A stretch of DNA of 7,584 nucleotides from Elusimicrobiota bacterium (GTDB taxonomy: Bacteria > Elusimicrobiota > Elusimicrobia > Elusimicrobiales > UBA9959): NCBI GenBank assembly GCA_030637365.1, contig DAOWGR010000067.1:1-7584 (forward strand). Direction: 5' to 3'. The translations under genes and the position numbers were made by a program. Below are positions 1-5,645 of this stretch, one piece after another. The notes beneath the pieces are model-generated. The model was not told the DNA's origin and searched no databases. It worked only from the letters and a program-made list of their open reading frames with translations. Every line of letters starts with the position of its first letter. Position 1 is the first letter of the stretch.

Positions 1-246
1 GTAAAAGATTTTGCGCGGAAAGGCGGCAGAGCTCAAAACACCAAAGGCCGTGTGTGTTTATGTAACGCTTTATTTGCCGCCGCCGGATTTCCGCAAGTTC
101 ACTTCGGCGGTTATGTGGAGCCTCCCATTATTACTCTCGGTGAAGATACCGCGTCGGCTCGCCAGTTATTATCGGAACTCTCCGGCGGACAGGAAACTTA
201 TACAATCAGCAAAGCAATTCGCTACCTCCGCGGCGGAAATAAGTAA
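1..246 (+). CDS. Nitronate monooxygenase-like protein, C-terminal 81 residues (5' end outside window)
   Basis: Frame 1 is open from the left edge to TAA at 244-246, giving an 81-residue C-terminal fragment. The segment KGRVCLCNALFAAAGFPQ followed by EPPIITLGED and a closing YTISKAIRYL helix resembles the C-terminal end of the nitronate monooxygenase (2-nitropropane dioxygenase) family, where a C-x-CN-[AG]-L-x-A stretch is followed by an EPP-[IL]-[IVL]-T-x-G-[ED]-D segment. Members are FMN-dependent TIM-barrel enzymes that oxidise alkyl nitronates; the flavin-binding part would lie upstream of the window. A GTG at 52 could be taken as a start, but the similarity continues upstream of it, so I read this as the tail of a longer gene. 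The substrate cannot be inferred. The assignment is from remembered motif resemblance only, so it is moderately confident. Confidence 0.68.
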   Translation, partial: VKDFARKGGRAQNTKGRVCLCNALFAAAGFPQVHFGGYVEPPIITLGEDTASARQLLSELSGGQETYTISKAIRYLRGGNK

Positions 247-332
247 AGTTTTCACTAAATTTCATACGCCATGACCGGTTAAATTTTTCTTTATTCAATA
301 TATGACGAAAACATTGGCAAAAGCCGGAGTTA
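247..332. other. Convergent spacer, nothing recognised
   Basis: This 86-bp gap lies between the nitronate monooxygenase stop and the radical SAM stop. I see no convincing hairpin plus U-tract for either gene. A 15-codon frame at 302-349 has no ribosome binding site. Confidence 0.5.
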
Positions 333-1187
333 CTATGGTCGTAGATTAATTTGTTTTGGCGTGCCCGGCATGATGAAGCCGCATGTCGCGCAATATTTGG
401 GAATGGGAGTTTTTCCCGCTATGCTGTTTTTTAGAATTAAAGCGGAAGGATTGTTAATAATATCTTTAAGCGGCGCGGCGTTTACATTGCCGATTGAAAG
501 TTTTCCGTCATAATCAAGACAGCAAGGGACGATTTCTCCCGAGCATAGCACGGCGAAATGATGCTGAAGTCCCAGGCATCCTTTTTTCTCTCTTTGGCCT
601 CCCTGTCCGGGCCATTTGAAAAAATCTTCAAAATTCAAATAAACTTTATCGCGCAAGTTCAGGCCGTCTTTGTATTGCGTGGGGCAAGTGTCGGGAAAGG
701 CGTTTAAAATATAATGCGCGGTTTCTTTTATAAAAGAAGATTCCGGATTTCCTCGTAAGCGAAATGAAATAATAATATCGGAAGGTTTTGTTTTTGCGAA
801 TTTTATTAAACGGTTCAGTTTTTCAAGCTGTTCCTTATTAGGCAATGCTTTAAATGAGTGAAGAGAAAATGAAATTTGTTTTATGCATTTTTCTTGGAAA
901 ATATCAGGGCCGAATTTATCAATTAATGTTCCGTTTGTAACAAGATTAAGGTTGAGTTTTTGCCGAGAGCAAATACTTAAAATTTCCGGCAATTGCGGAT
1001 GCATAAAAGGTTCTCCCAAAACATGGAGTGAAATTAATGATGTAAAGAATTTAACTTGCGCGGCGATGGTTTCAAATGTTTTGGGCGGCATGAAAGATTT
1101 TGCGCGCGAAGATGAGGCGCAAAATTCGCATGAGAGATTGCATACATTGGTTATTTCTATAAATGCGCGTTTAAATTGTTTTTTCAT
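333..1187 (-). CDS. Radical SAM protein with SPASM-like C-terminal cysteines
   Basis: 284 residues. The N-terminal region has the [4Fe-4S]/S-adenosylmethionine motif CNLSCEFC (Cys16, Cys20, Cys23), then GEPFMHP (58-64) and TNGT (84-87), which are typical of the SAM-binding half-barrel. The C-terminal third carries Cys204, Cys215, Cys222, Cys223, Cys266 and Cys269, in the contexts GEIVPCCLDYDGKLSIGNV and YCATCGF. This matches SPASM/Twitch-type domains that hold an auxiliary cluster; the count is smaller than in full two-cluster SPASM enzymes such as anaerobic sulfatase maturases, so one auxiliary cluster is likely. Relatives modify peptides, proteins or small molecules by radical chemistry; no substrate is evident, and no small precursor-peptide gene with a ribosome binding site lies beside it. 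The start at 1187 is the first ATG of the frame, but it lacks a strong Shine-Dalgarno. The stop is TAG. It is convergent with the upstream gene and divergent from the MATE gene. Confidence 0.9.
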   Translation of the reverse strand: MKKQFKRAFIEITNVCNLSCEFCASSSRAKSFMPPKTFETIAAQVKFFTSLISLHVLGEPFMHPQLPEILSICSRQKLNLNLVTNGTLIDKFGPDIFQEKCIKQISFSLHSFKALPNKEQLEKLNRLIKFAKTKPSDIIISFRLRGNPESSFIKETAHYILNAFPDTCPTQYKDGLNLRDKVYLNFEDFFKWPGQGGQREKKGCLGLQHHFAVLCSGEIVPCCLDYDGKLSIGNVNAAPLKDIINNPSALILKNSIAGKTPIPKYCATCGFIMPGTPKQINLRP

Positions 1188-1200
1188 TTTAGTAAAAGTA

Positions 1201-1218
1201 TGGGAATATTTTATAATA
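1201..1218 (-). promoter_or_regulatory. Possible -10 region for the radical SAM gene
   Basis: On the minus strand the bases just upstream of the start read TTTATTATAAAATATTCC, containing TATAAA and TATTAT, both -10-like. No good -35 sits at the usual distance (TTACGG is 17 bp upstream of TATAAA). It is suggested only by AT-richness and position. Confidence 0.25.
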
Positions 1219-1287
1219 AAGCTATGCTAATGCCGTAACAGACTTGTCCTTCGTAGCCTTGGCGTAGTAGGAGCCTATGGCTAATCA

Positions 1288-1357
1288 CCCTACCACCTAC
1301 TTGCGAAGCGTATTTTTTTATGATGGCGCTTTATAGCGCCATAAGCAGGTGGTAGGG
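1288..1357. repeat. Nested inverted repeat upstream of the MATE gene
   Basis: The outer arms are CCCTACCACCT (1288-1298) and AGGTGGTAGGG (1347-1357), a perfect 11-bp inverted repeat. It extends inward to 15 bp with a single A/C mismatch (1288-1302 against 1343-1357). Between the arms lies a second, perfect hairpin, ATGGCGCT (1323-1330), loop TTAT, AGCGCCAT (1335-1342), and a T7 run (1313-1319). The element lies in the intergenic region between two divergent genes and ends 24 bp before the MATE start codon. It could be a small dispersed palindromic element or a structured leader. The pairing is directly visible; the role is unknown. Confidence 0.7.
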
Positions 1358-1381
1358 TCAGGCGGCGAAAAGTGGAGCGCT

Positions 1382-2815
1382 ATGATTAAAGAAAATAAAA
1401 AAGATAAATTTACTATGGGCGGCATTAGGGAAAGGCTGTCTATCGCTTTGCCTATGGTGGTTTCTCACGCCTGTTATACCATTATGACTTTTACCGACAG
1501 GCTGTTTTTATCAAAGCTCAGTTCGGCTGAAATGAATGCCGCTATGGGCGGCGGTGTAACGGCTTTTATGATGATGACTTTTTTCTTCGGCATTATCACT
1601 TATTCAACGGCATTAACGGCGCAATATTTTGGGGCGGGAAAGAAGAACCGTTGTTCCGTTGTTATCACTCAAGCGATAATTATCGCCATTATATCGTATC
1701 CGATTATAATTTTAGCCAGACCTTTGGGAATTTTATTGTTTGAATTTATGAAGATAAGCCCCGAGCAAATGGCGCATCAGAAAGTTTATTTCAATATTTT
1801 AATGTATGGAATTGTATTCGGAATTTTGAGGCCTTGCTTTACGGGCTTTTTCTCCGGCATAGGTAAAACTAAAATTGTAATGATATCTTCCGCTGTGGCT
1901 ATGGGAATTAATATCGTGGTAAATTATATTTTGATATTTGGAAAATTGGGCTTTCCCGCTTTGGGTATTCGCGGGGCGGCATATGGAACCATTATGGGCA
2001 GTGCTGCGGGTCTTTTGGTCATGTTGTGGAAATATTTATCCAAAGAAAACCGTCAAGAGGATGGCGTGATGAAATCATTTCATTTTAATAAAAAAGCCAT
2101 GAGCAAGCTTTTGTATTTTGGCTATCCCGCCGGCATAGAGCTTCTCTTAAATCTTTTGGCATTTAGTATTCTGATAATGATGTTTCATTCACATAGTCTC
2201 GCGACCGCGACAGCTGTCACGATTGTTTTTAATTGGGATATGGTCTCTTTTATTCCATTGCTTGGAATTGGAGTAAGTGTTACAAGTCTTGTGGGTCGTT
2301 ATATGGGCATGGGAAAGCCCGATATAGCTCATCGCTCGGTTATGTCAGGTCTTAAGCTGGGCTTGGCCTATTCACTTTTTATAATAATTCTGTTTGTCGG
2401 TTTTACTGAAATTTTGGTTAATGTATTTAAGCCTGCCCAGTCTTCGAATATTTTTATGCAAGCCTTTCCAACAGCTGTTTTTATGTTGCGTGTGGCTGCC
2501 GTATATGTAATGGCGGATGCCGCGATAGTTATTTTTACGGGCGCTTTGCGGGGGGCGGGAGACAGTTTCTGGGCGATGGCGCTTTCAGTATCCATGCATT
2601 GGACGCTTGTTCCTGTTTTGTATTTTATGTTAAAACTAAAAGATTTTTCTCCCGAGCAAGCTTGGGTATCGGTTGTAATAATCTTTCTTATTTTTTCATC
2701 ATTCATTTATTTGCGTTATTACGGCGGAAAATGGAGACATATCAAGGTGGTTCAGCCCGTTAAGGAATCTATGGATATTATTCCCGATGATTTCCACACA
2801 TCAAGAGATTTATAA
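1382..2815 (+). CDS. MATE-family (MOP superfamily) multidrug/cation efflux transporter
   Basis: 477 residues from ATG 1382. It is strongly hydrophobic, with about a dozen membrane-spanning stretches in two homologous halves, the normal MATE architecture (usually about 440-480 residues). Family hallmarks are the N-terminal ALPMVVSHACYTIMTFTDRLFLSKLS, where P24 and D36 lie in the first membrane helix region, GIRGAAYGT near residues 195-203, and ALRGAGDS at 388-395 in the second half. MATE proteins export drugs, dyes or metabolites from the cytoplasm in exchange for Na+ or H+; the substrate and coupling ion cannot be read here. The start was chosen because GGAG (1374-1377) lies four bases upstream. 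An in-frame GTG at 1349 falls inside the inverted repeat and would add an unlikely polar extension; ATG 1415 is the other alternative. A hairpin overlaps the stop codon, so it is probably a single-gene unit. Confidence 0.92.
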   Translation: MIKENKKDKFTMGGIRERLSIALPMVVSHACYTIMTFTDRLFLSKLSSAEMNAAMGGGVTAFMMMTFFFGIITYSTALTAQYFGAGKKNRCSVVITQAIIIAIISYPIIILARPLGILLFEFMKISPEQMAHQKVYFNILMYGIVFGILRPCFTGFFSGIGKTKIVMISSAVAMGINIVVNYILIFGKLGFPALGIRGAAYGTIMGSAAGLLVMLWKYLSKENRQEDGVMKSFHFNKKAMSKLLYFGYPAGIELLLNLLAFSILIMMFHSHSLATATAVTIVFNWDMVSFIPLLGIGVSVTSLVGRYMGMGKPDIAHRSVMSGLKLGLAYSLFIIILFVGFTEILVNVFKPAQSSNIFMQAFPTAVFMLRVAAVYVMADAAIVIFTGALRGAGDSFWAMALSVSMHWTLVPVLYFMLKLKDFSPEQAWVSVVIIFLIFSSFIYLRYYGGKWRHIKVVQPVKESMDIIPDDFHTSRDL

Positions 2816-2835
2816 AAACCACATGCGTGGTTTTT
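2814..2835 (+). terminator. Intrinsic terminator of the MATE gene
   Basis: AAAAACCAC (2814-2822), loop ATGC, GTGGTTTTT (2827-2835) forms a perfect 9-bp stem whose 3' side is the T-tract itself. It begins within the TAA stop codon. The symmetric A and T tracts would let it work on either strand, although no minus-strand gene ends here. Confidence 0.72.
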
Positions 2836-2949
2836 ACCCTCAGTGTATAGATATTTAGCCGCTTGATAGGCAGTCTCTTGCCTGTTTGCCGATGTGTGTG
2901 GCGGAATACGGCACACTGGTCGTGTCTCGATACATTATCACGCTATAAC

Positions 2950-3013
2950 ACCACCACAAGTGGGGTTTACTTGCCATGGGCTCGTCCCGTGGTCCCATGG
3001 TGAAATCTACGGG
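2950..3013 (+). promoter_or_regulatory. Palindrome cluster / candidate operator or leader upstream of cysE
   Basis: Three pairings are visible. A hairpin at 2950-2966 pairs ACC-CCAC with GTGG-GGT around an AA loop, with one bulged A. CCATGGG (2974-2980) pairs with CCCATGG (2994-3000), the half-sites being 20 bp centre to centre. CCCGT (2986-2990) can instead pair with ACGGG (3009-3013), a structure mutually exclusive with the previous one. The first arrangement would suit a dimeric repressor or activator site overlapping the candidate -35 at 2998-3003; the alternative pairing would suit RNA-level control only if transcription starts further upstream. No T-box or SAM-riboswitch signature is recognisable. 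Confidence 0.4.
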
Positions 3014-3027
3014 GGTTATGCTAAAAT
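2998..3027 (+). promoter_or_regulatory. Candidate extended -10 promoter for cysE-cysK
   Basis: TGCTAAAAT (3019-3027) matches the extended -10 consensus TGnTATAAT except for one base. The -35 counterpart (TGGTGA, 2998-3003, 18-bp spacer) is poor, which is common when an extended -10 is present. Transcription would begin near 3034, leaving a leader of about 22 nt that holds the strong AGGAGGG ribosome binding site at 3038-3044. Confidence 0.42.
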
Positions 3028-3055
3028 CTTATCGAATAGGAGGGAACAAAAAATT

Positions 3056-3694
3056 ATGCGCATAGTTGAAGATTTAAAAACGGTGTTTTCCAAAGATCCC
3101 GCCGCCAGAAGTTTTATTGAAGCCTTCTTTTGTTATCCGGGCGTGCATGCCATATGGCTGCATCGAGCGGCGCATAAGCTTTGGGAATGGGGTTTTTGTT
3201 TTTTTGCCAGATTTATTTCTCATATAAGTAGAGGTATAACCGGCATTGAAATTCACCCTGGGGCAAAGATAGGCAGGCGATTTTTTATAGATCACGGCAT
3301 GGGCGTTGTTATAGGAGAGACTGCCGAGATTGGAGATGATGTTTTGATATATCAAGGCGTTGTTTTGGGTGGAACATCTTTTGAAAAAAAGAAACGCCAT
3401 CCGACTATCGGCGATGGCGCGGTTATAGGCGCGGGCTCCATTGTTTTGGGCGCCATAAATATCGGAGCTCATGCCAGAATAGGAGCCGGTTCCGTTGTTC
3501 TTAAAAATGTTCCGTCAAATACAACAGTGTTTGGCGTTCCGGCCAGAGCGAGCCGCGGAGGCGCCAGTGACGAGTCGCAATTGGACCATTATAAGGTGCA
3601 TGATTTTTATGGGGAAGAGATTCAGCGCATTAAAAAGGAAATAAGCGAGCTTAAAGCGGAGGCGCGAAAAAAATGCGATACGCCAAAGATATAA
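3056..3694 (+). CDS. cysE: Serine O-acetyltransferase
   Basis: 212 residues, the length of the short CysE form found in many bacteria. It transfers acetyl from acetyl-CoA to L-serine, giving O-acetylserine, the committed step of cysteine synthesis, in the cytoplasm. An alpha-helical N-terminal part (1-60) leads into a left-handed beta-helix of hexapeptide repeats from IEIHPGAKIG (64-73) to about residue 165. Catalytic residues by family knowledge are His80 in IDHGMG and His115 in KRHPTIGDG, with Glu65 at the usual acidic position of the [DE]IHP motif. GAGSVVL and GVPAR mark the last coils. A charged helical tail (about 180-205) ends in PKI; a C-terminal Ile is the residue that enters the CysK active site in cysteine synthase complexes. 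ATG 3056 was chosen for the AGGAGGG upstream; the frame remains open back to 2894, but that part covers palindromic DNA. It overlaps cysK by 22 bp. Confidence 0.95.
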   Translation: MRIVEDLKTVFSKDPAARSFIEAFFCYPGVHAIWLHRAAHKLWEWGFCFFARFISHISRGITGIEIHPGAKIGRRFFIDHGMGVVIGETAEIGDDVLIYQGVVLGGTSFEKKKRHPTIGDGAVIGAGSIVLGAINIGAHARIGAGSVVLKNVPSNTTVFGVPARASRGGASDESQLDHYKVHDFYGEEIQRIKKEISELKAEARKKCDTPKI

Positions 3695-4596
3695 CAGAGC
3701 TTGTAGGCAATACGCCTCTGGTGAGAATTAATAAGCTGATGAAGCCAATGAGTGCGCTTGTGCTGGCCAAGCTTGAGTTTTTTAATCCCATGTCCAGCGT
3801 GAAAGATCGCGCGGCTTTGGCCATGCTGGACGCCGCCGAGAAACACGGTCTTATTAACGAAAATTCTTTAATAGTGGAGGCGACAAGCGGCAATATGGGC
3901 ATAGGTTTGGCTTTTATATGCGCCGCGCGGAATTATAGATTGATACTCACCATGCCCGATACCATGAGTATTGAGAGGATGAAAATATTAAAGGCTCTCG
4001 GGGCTGAAGTTGTTTTAACGCCGGGTTCTCAAGGAATGAAAGGAGCCATTAACAAAGCTTTGGAAATACATTCGGCCAATAAGGGTTCTTTTATGCCGCG
4101 GCAATTTGAAAATCCGTCAAATCCCGAGGCGCACAGATTAACCACCGCCGAAGAAATATGGTCCGATACCGGTGGAAAAGTGGACTATTTTGTGGCGGGC
4201 GTCGGCAGCGGAGGAACTATAACGGGAGTGGCGGATGTTCTGAAAAAACGCAATCCGTCCGTTAAAATAATAGCTGTTGAGCCTTACGGTTCATCCGTGC
4301 TTTCAGGCAAGCAGCCGGGAGCGCATAAGATACATGGCATAGGCGCGGGTTTTGTTCCAGCGATTTTAAAAAGAGAAAATATAGACGAGATTATAAGAAT
4401 TAAAGACGCGGACGCGGAGATTATGTCCGGGCGGCTTATGAAAGAAGAGGGAATATTCGCGGGTATTTCGTCGGGGGCGGCCATGCACGGCGCCATTGAA
4501 ATAGCGAAACGACCGGAAGCCGCGGGCAAAACCATAATTGTTCTTCTTCCCGATACGGCCGAAAGATATTTGAGTTCGTGGGTTTTTAACATGTAG
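3673..4596 (+). CDS. cysK: Cysteine synthase (O-acetylserine sulfhydrylase), PLP-dependent
   Basis: 307 residues, normal length for CysK/CysM. It condenses O-acetylserine with sulfide to give cysteine. The N-terminal ITELVGNTPLVRI is a family hallmark. Lys44 in NPMSSVKDRAA is the Schiff-base lysine for pyridoxal phosphate; GVGSGGTITG (176-185) is the phosphate-binding loop; Ser266 in GISSGAA should contact the pyridine nitrogen; PDTAERYLSS is the usual C-terminal block. The substrate-binding loop reads TSGNMG (71-76) where most enzymes have TSGNTG. Translation starts inside cysE at ATG 3673, with GGAGG (3658-3662) ten bases upstream, so the pair is co-transcribed and probably translationally coupled. 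Overall likeness favours CysK over CysM or cystathionine beta-synthase, since no C-terminal regulatory domain is present. The stop is TAG. Confidence 0.94.
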   Translation: MRYAKDITELVGNTPLVRINKLMKPMSALVLAKLEFFNPMSSVKDRAALAMLDAAEKHGLINENSLIVEATSGNMGIGLAFICAARNYRLILTMPDTMSIERMKILKALGAEVVLTPGSQGMKGAINKALEIHSANKGSFMPRQFENPSNPEAHRLTTAEEIWSDTGGKVDYFVAGVGSGGTITGVADVLKKRNPSVKIIAVEPYGSSVLSGKQPGAHKIHGIGAGFVPAILKRENIDEIIRIKDADAEIMSGRLMKEEGIFAGISSGAAMHGAIEIAKRPEAAGKTIIVLLPDTAERYLSSWVFNM

Positions 4597-4715
4597 TATG
4601 GAGTCATGGCATTTATTTGTCGATGGCATATTTAAGATATTAGTGGTTTATCGGCGGCAGGCAATAAAATTTCTTTAAAATTTACAGAATAAAAAATGGG
4701 ATTTGGAGAAATAGC

Positions 4716-4744
4716 TTGCTTTGCCGAATTTATCGGCAAAGCAA
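4716..4744. terminator. Perfect 12-bp hairpin in the convergent spacer, possible terminator
   Basis: TTGCTTTGCCGA (4716-4727), loop ATTTA, TCGGCAAAGCAA (4733-4744). It lies between the convergent ends of cysK and the exported-protein gene, the expected place for a bidirectional terminator. A T6 run (4753-4758) follows, but eight bases after the stem, and it is about 120 bp past the cysK stop, so termination is plausible and not certain. Apart from this hairpin and a weak A/T-rich pairing at 4779-4792, the spacer 4597-4797 shows nothing recognisable. Confidence 0.5.
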
Positions 4745-4797
4745 TGGACGCCTTTTTTACTAAGACGGTTCTACTGAAAAAACTATTGTTTTCCGAT

Positions 4798-5406
4798 TTA
4801 TAAAATTGCCGCGATTACTACCAGCGCTATCGCTTTCTTGGAATATTTTCTCATATCGTAAGAACCAACAATGCGGATAGAATCGTCTTTTCTTTGTTTT
4901 ATGTAAAGATTTAGGCCATTTTGCTTGTAGTCTATTAGGGTATCCATGTAACCAAGGTCATAAGTGGAGTTGCCTTCTAATTCGTATTCTTTTCCTTTTG
5001 TGTGGAGAACATAAGAAGGGGGTGTGGACATGTCTACGCTATTGCCAGAGTTATCGGAGATAAGATTATTCGCAATCGTTCCCTGCGAGACTTCGCCGCT
5101 TGCAAAGGCTACCTTAAAAGTCGAAATGGGTTCGCCGAAGTTTACTTCAAAGCTCATGTGTTCGTTCGCGCCATGAAACATATTCCGCTTTTCGTTATAT
5201 TGTAGGATAATTTCCATGCTTGTTTTTCTATTTTCAAGCGTTGTTTCTTGTATTGCCGGCATAGTTGCTTTAGCTATTTTAATAGGGGAATTATTCAGAA
5301 ATTTTACTACTTCTCCTATTTTGCTACTTTGATCAAAATTAATTTCAAACGCATTTACGCAAGGCGTAATAACTAATAAAACCGCTCCGAGTACAATTTT
5401 ATTCAT
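4798..5406 (-). CDS. Exported protein of unknown function with short hydrophobic C-terminus
   Basis: 202 residues, family not recognised. Residues 1-19 (MNKIVLGAVLLVITPCVNA) form a good Sec signal peptide: one Lys, a hydrophobic core, and V-N-A before the probable cleavage at Ala19/Phe20. Cys16 is not in a proper lipobox, so a lipoprotein is unlikely. The mature part is polar, Ser/Thr/Asn-rich and lacks cysteine, with alternating patterns that suggest beta structure (for example MEIILQY, FEVNFGE, FKVAFASGEV, LNLYIKQR). It ends with a basic patch, RKYSKK (186-191), followed by eleven hydrophobic residues (192-202), too short for a normal transmembrane helix. The start is supported by GGAG eight bases upstream on the minus strand. 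It is a single gene, convergent with cysK and divergent from the ABC-F gene. It probably acts in the periplasm or at the membrane; nothing shows what it does. Confidence 0.75.
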   Translation of the reverse strand: MNKIVLGAVLLVITPCVNAFEINFDQSSKIGEVVKFLNNSPIKIAKATMPAIQETTLENRKTSMEIILQYNEKRNMFHGANEHMSFEVNFGEPISTFKVAFASGEVSQGTIANNLISDNSGNSVDMSTPPSYVLHTKGKEYELEGNSTYDLGYMDTLIDYKQNGLNLYIKQRKDDSIRIVGSYDMRKYSKKAIALVVIAAIL

Positions 5407-5566
5407 GTTTTTTCTCCGTGTTAAAATATAACTACCATCTCTTGTAATAGTTTATATGTTAACCGCGTGAAGCGCTATTGCCAAAAGGGCATTTTTTGCC
5501 TTTCTTTGTGCCCATTCGTTTTTAGGACATTAGGGCACATGGAAAAGGTGGCGTGTCGAAAATTAT

Positions 5567-5630
5567 AATTCTGCCTTAACAAAATGGTAAAATGTTATTA
5601 AGCGTATTGCATGAGTATTAAGGCGAATTG
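5567..5630. repeat. Three copies of a TATTAAGGCGAATTG-like motif
   Basis: TATTAAGCGTATTG (5596-5609) and TATTAAGGCGAATTG (5616-5630) are near-identical direct copies about 20 bp apart, that is, roughly two helical turns. AATTCTGCCTTAA (5567-5579) is the same motif inverted, differing from the complement of 5618-5629 by one extra T. Such spacing is typical of protein binding sites on one DNA face; the inverted pair could alternatively fold as a stem in RNA with a 38-nt loop. Confidence 0.5.
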
Positions 5631-5645
5631 ATTATCAGTTATAAG
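5607..5645 (+). promoter_or_regulatory. Weak promoter candidates for the ABC-F gene
   Basis: Two weak fits overlap the repeated motif: TTGCAT (5607-5612) with GATTAT (5630-5635) at 17 bp, and TTAAGG (5618-5623) with TATAAG (5640-5645) at 16 bp. Either would give a leader of about 110 nt before the start codon. If correct, a regulator bound at the repeats would block or assist polymerase directly. Confidence 0.25.

Noticed and set aside
302..349. 15-codon frame starting ATG 302, overlapping the 3' end of the radical SAM gene
   Set aside because: No ribosome binding site, very short, and on the opposite strand to the overlapped gene; not evidence of a precursor peptide.
883..1230. 115-codon frame antisense to the radical SAM gene
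   Set aside because: Shadow of a gene with clear motifs on the other strand.
2892..2948. 18-codon upstream frame with Cys as second residue, a possible cysteine leader peptide
   Set aside because: A single Cys codon, no ribosome binding site, and probably upstream of the best promoter candidate.
2836..3040. T-box or SAM riboswitch upstream of cysE
   Set aside because: No T-box AGGGTGG-type sequence, specifier stem or SAM riboswitch core could be recognised.
2894..3055. 54-residue N-terminal extension of CysE
   Set aside because: It is translated from the palindrome-rich spacer, has no CysE similarity, and the strong AGGAGGG sits just before ATG 3056.
5467..5568. 33-codon GTG frame with four cysteines in the divergent intergenic region
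   Set aside because: No ribosome binding site, and it is built across inverted repeats; composition alone does not support a gene.
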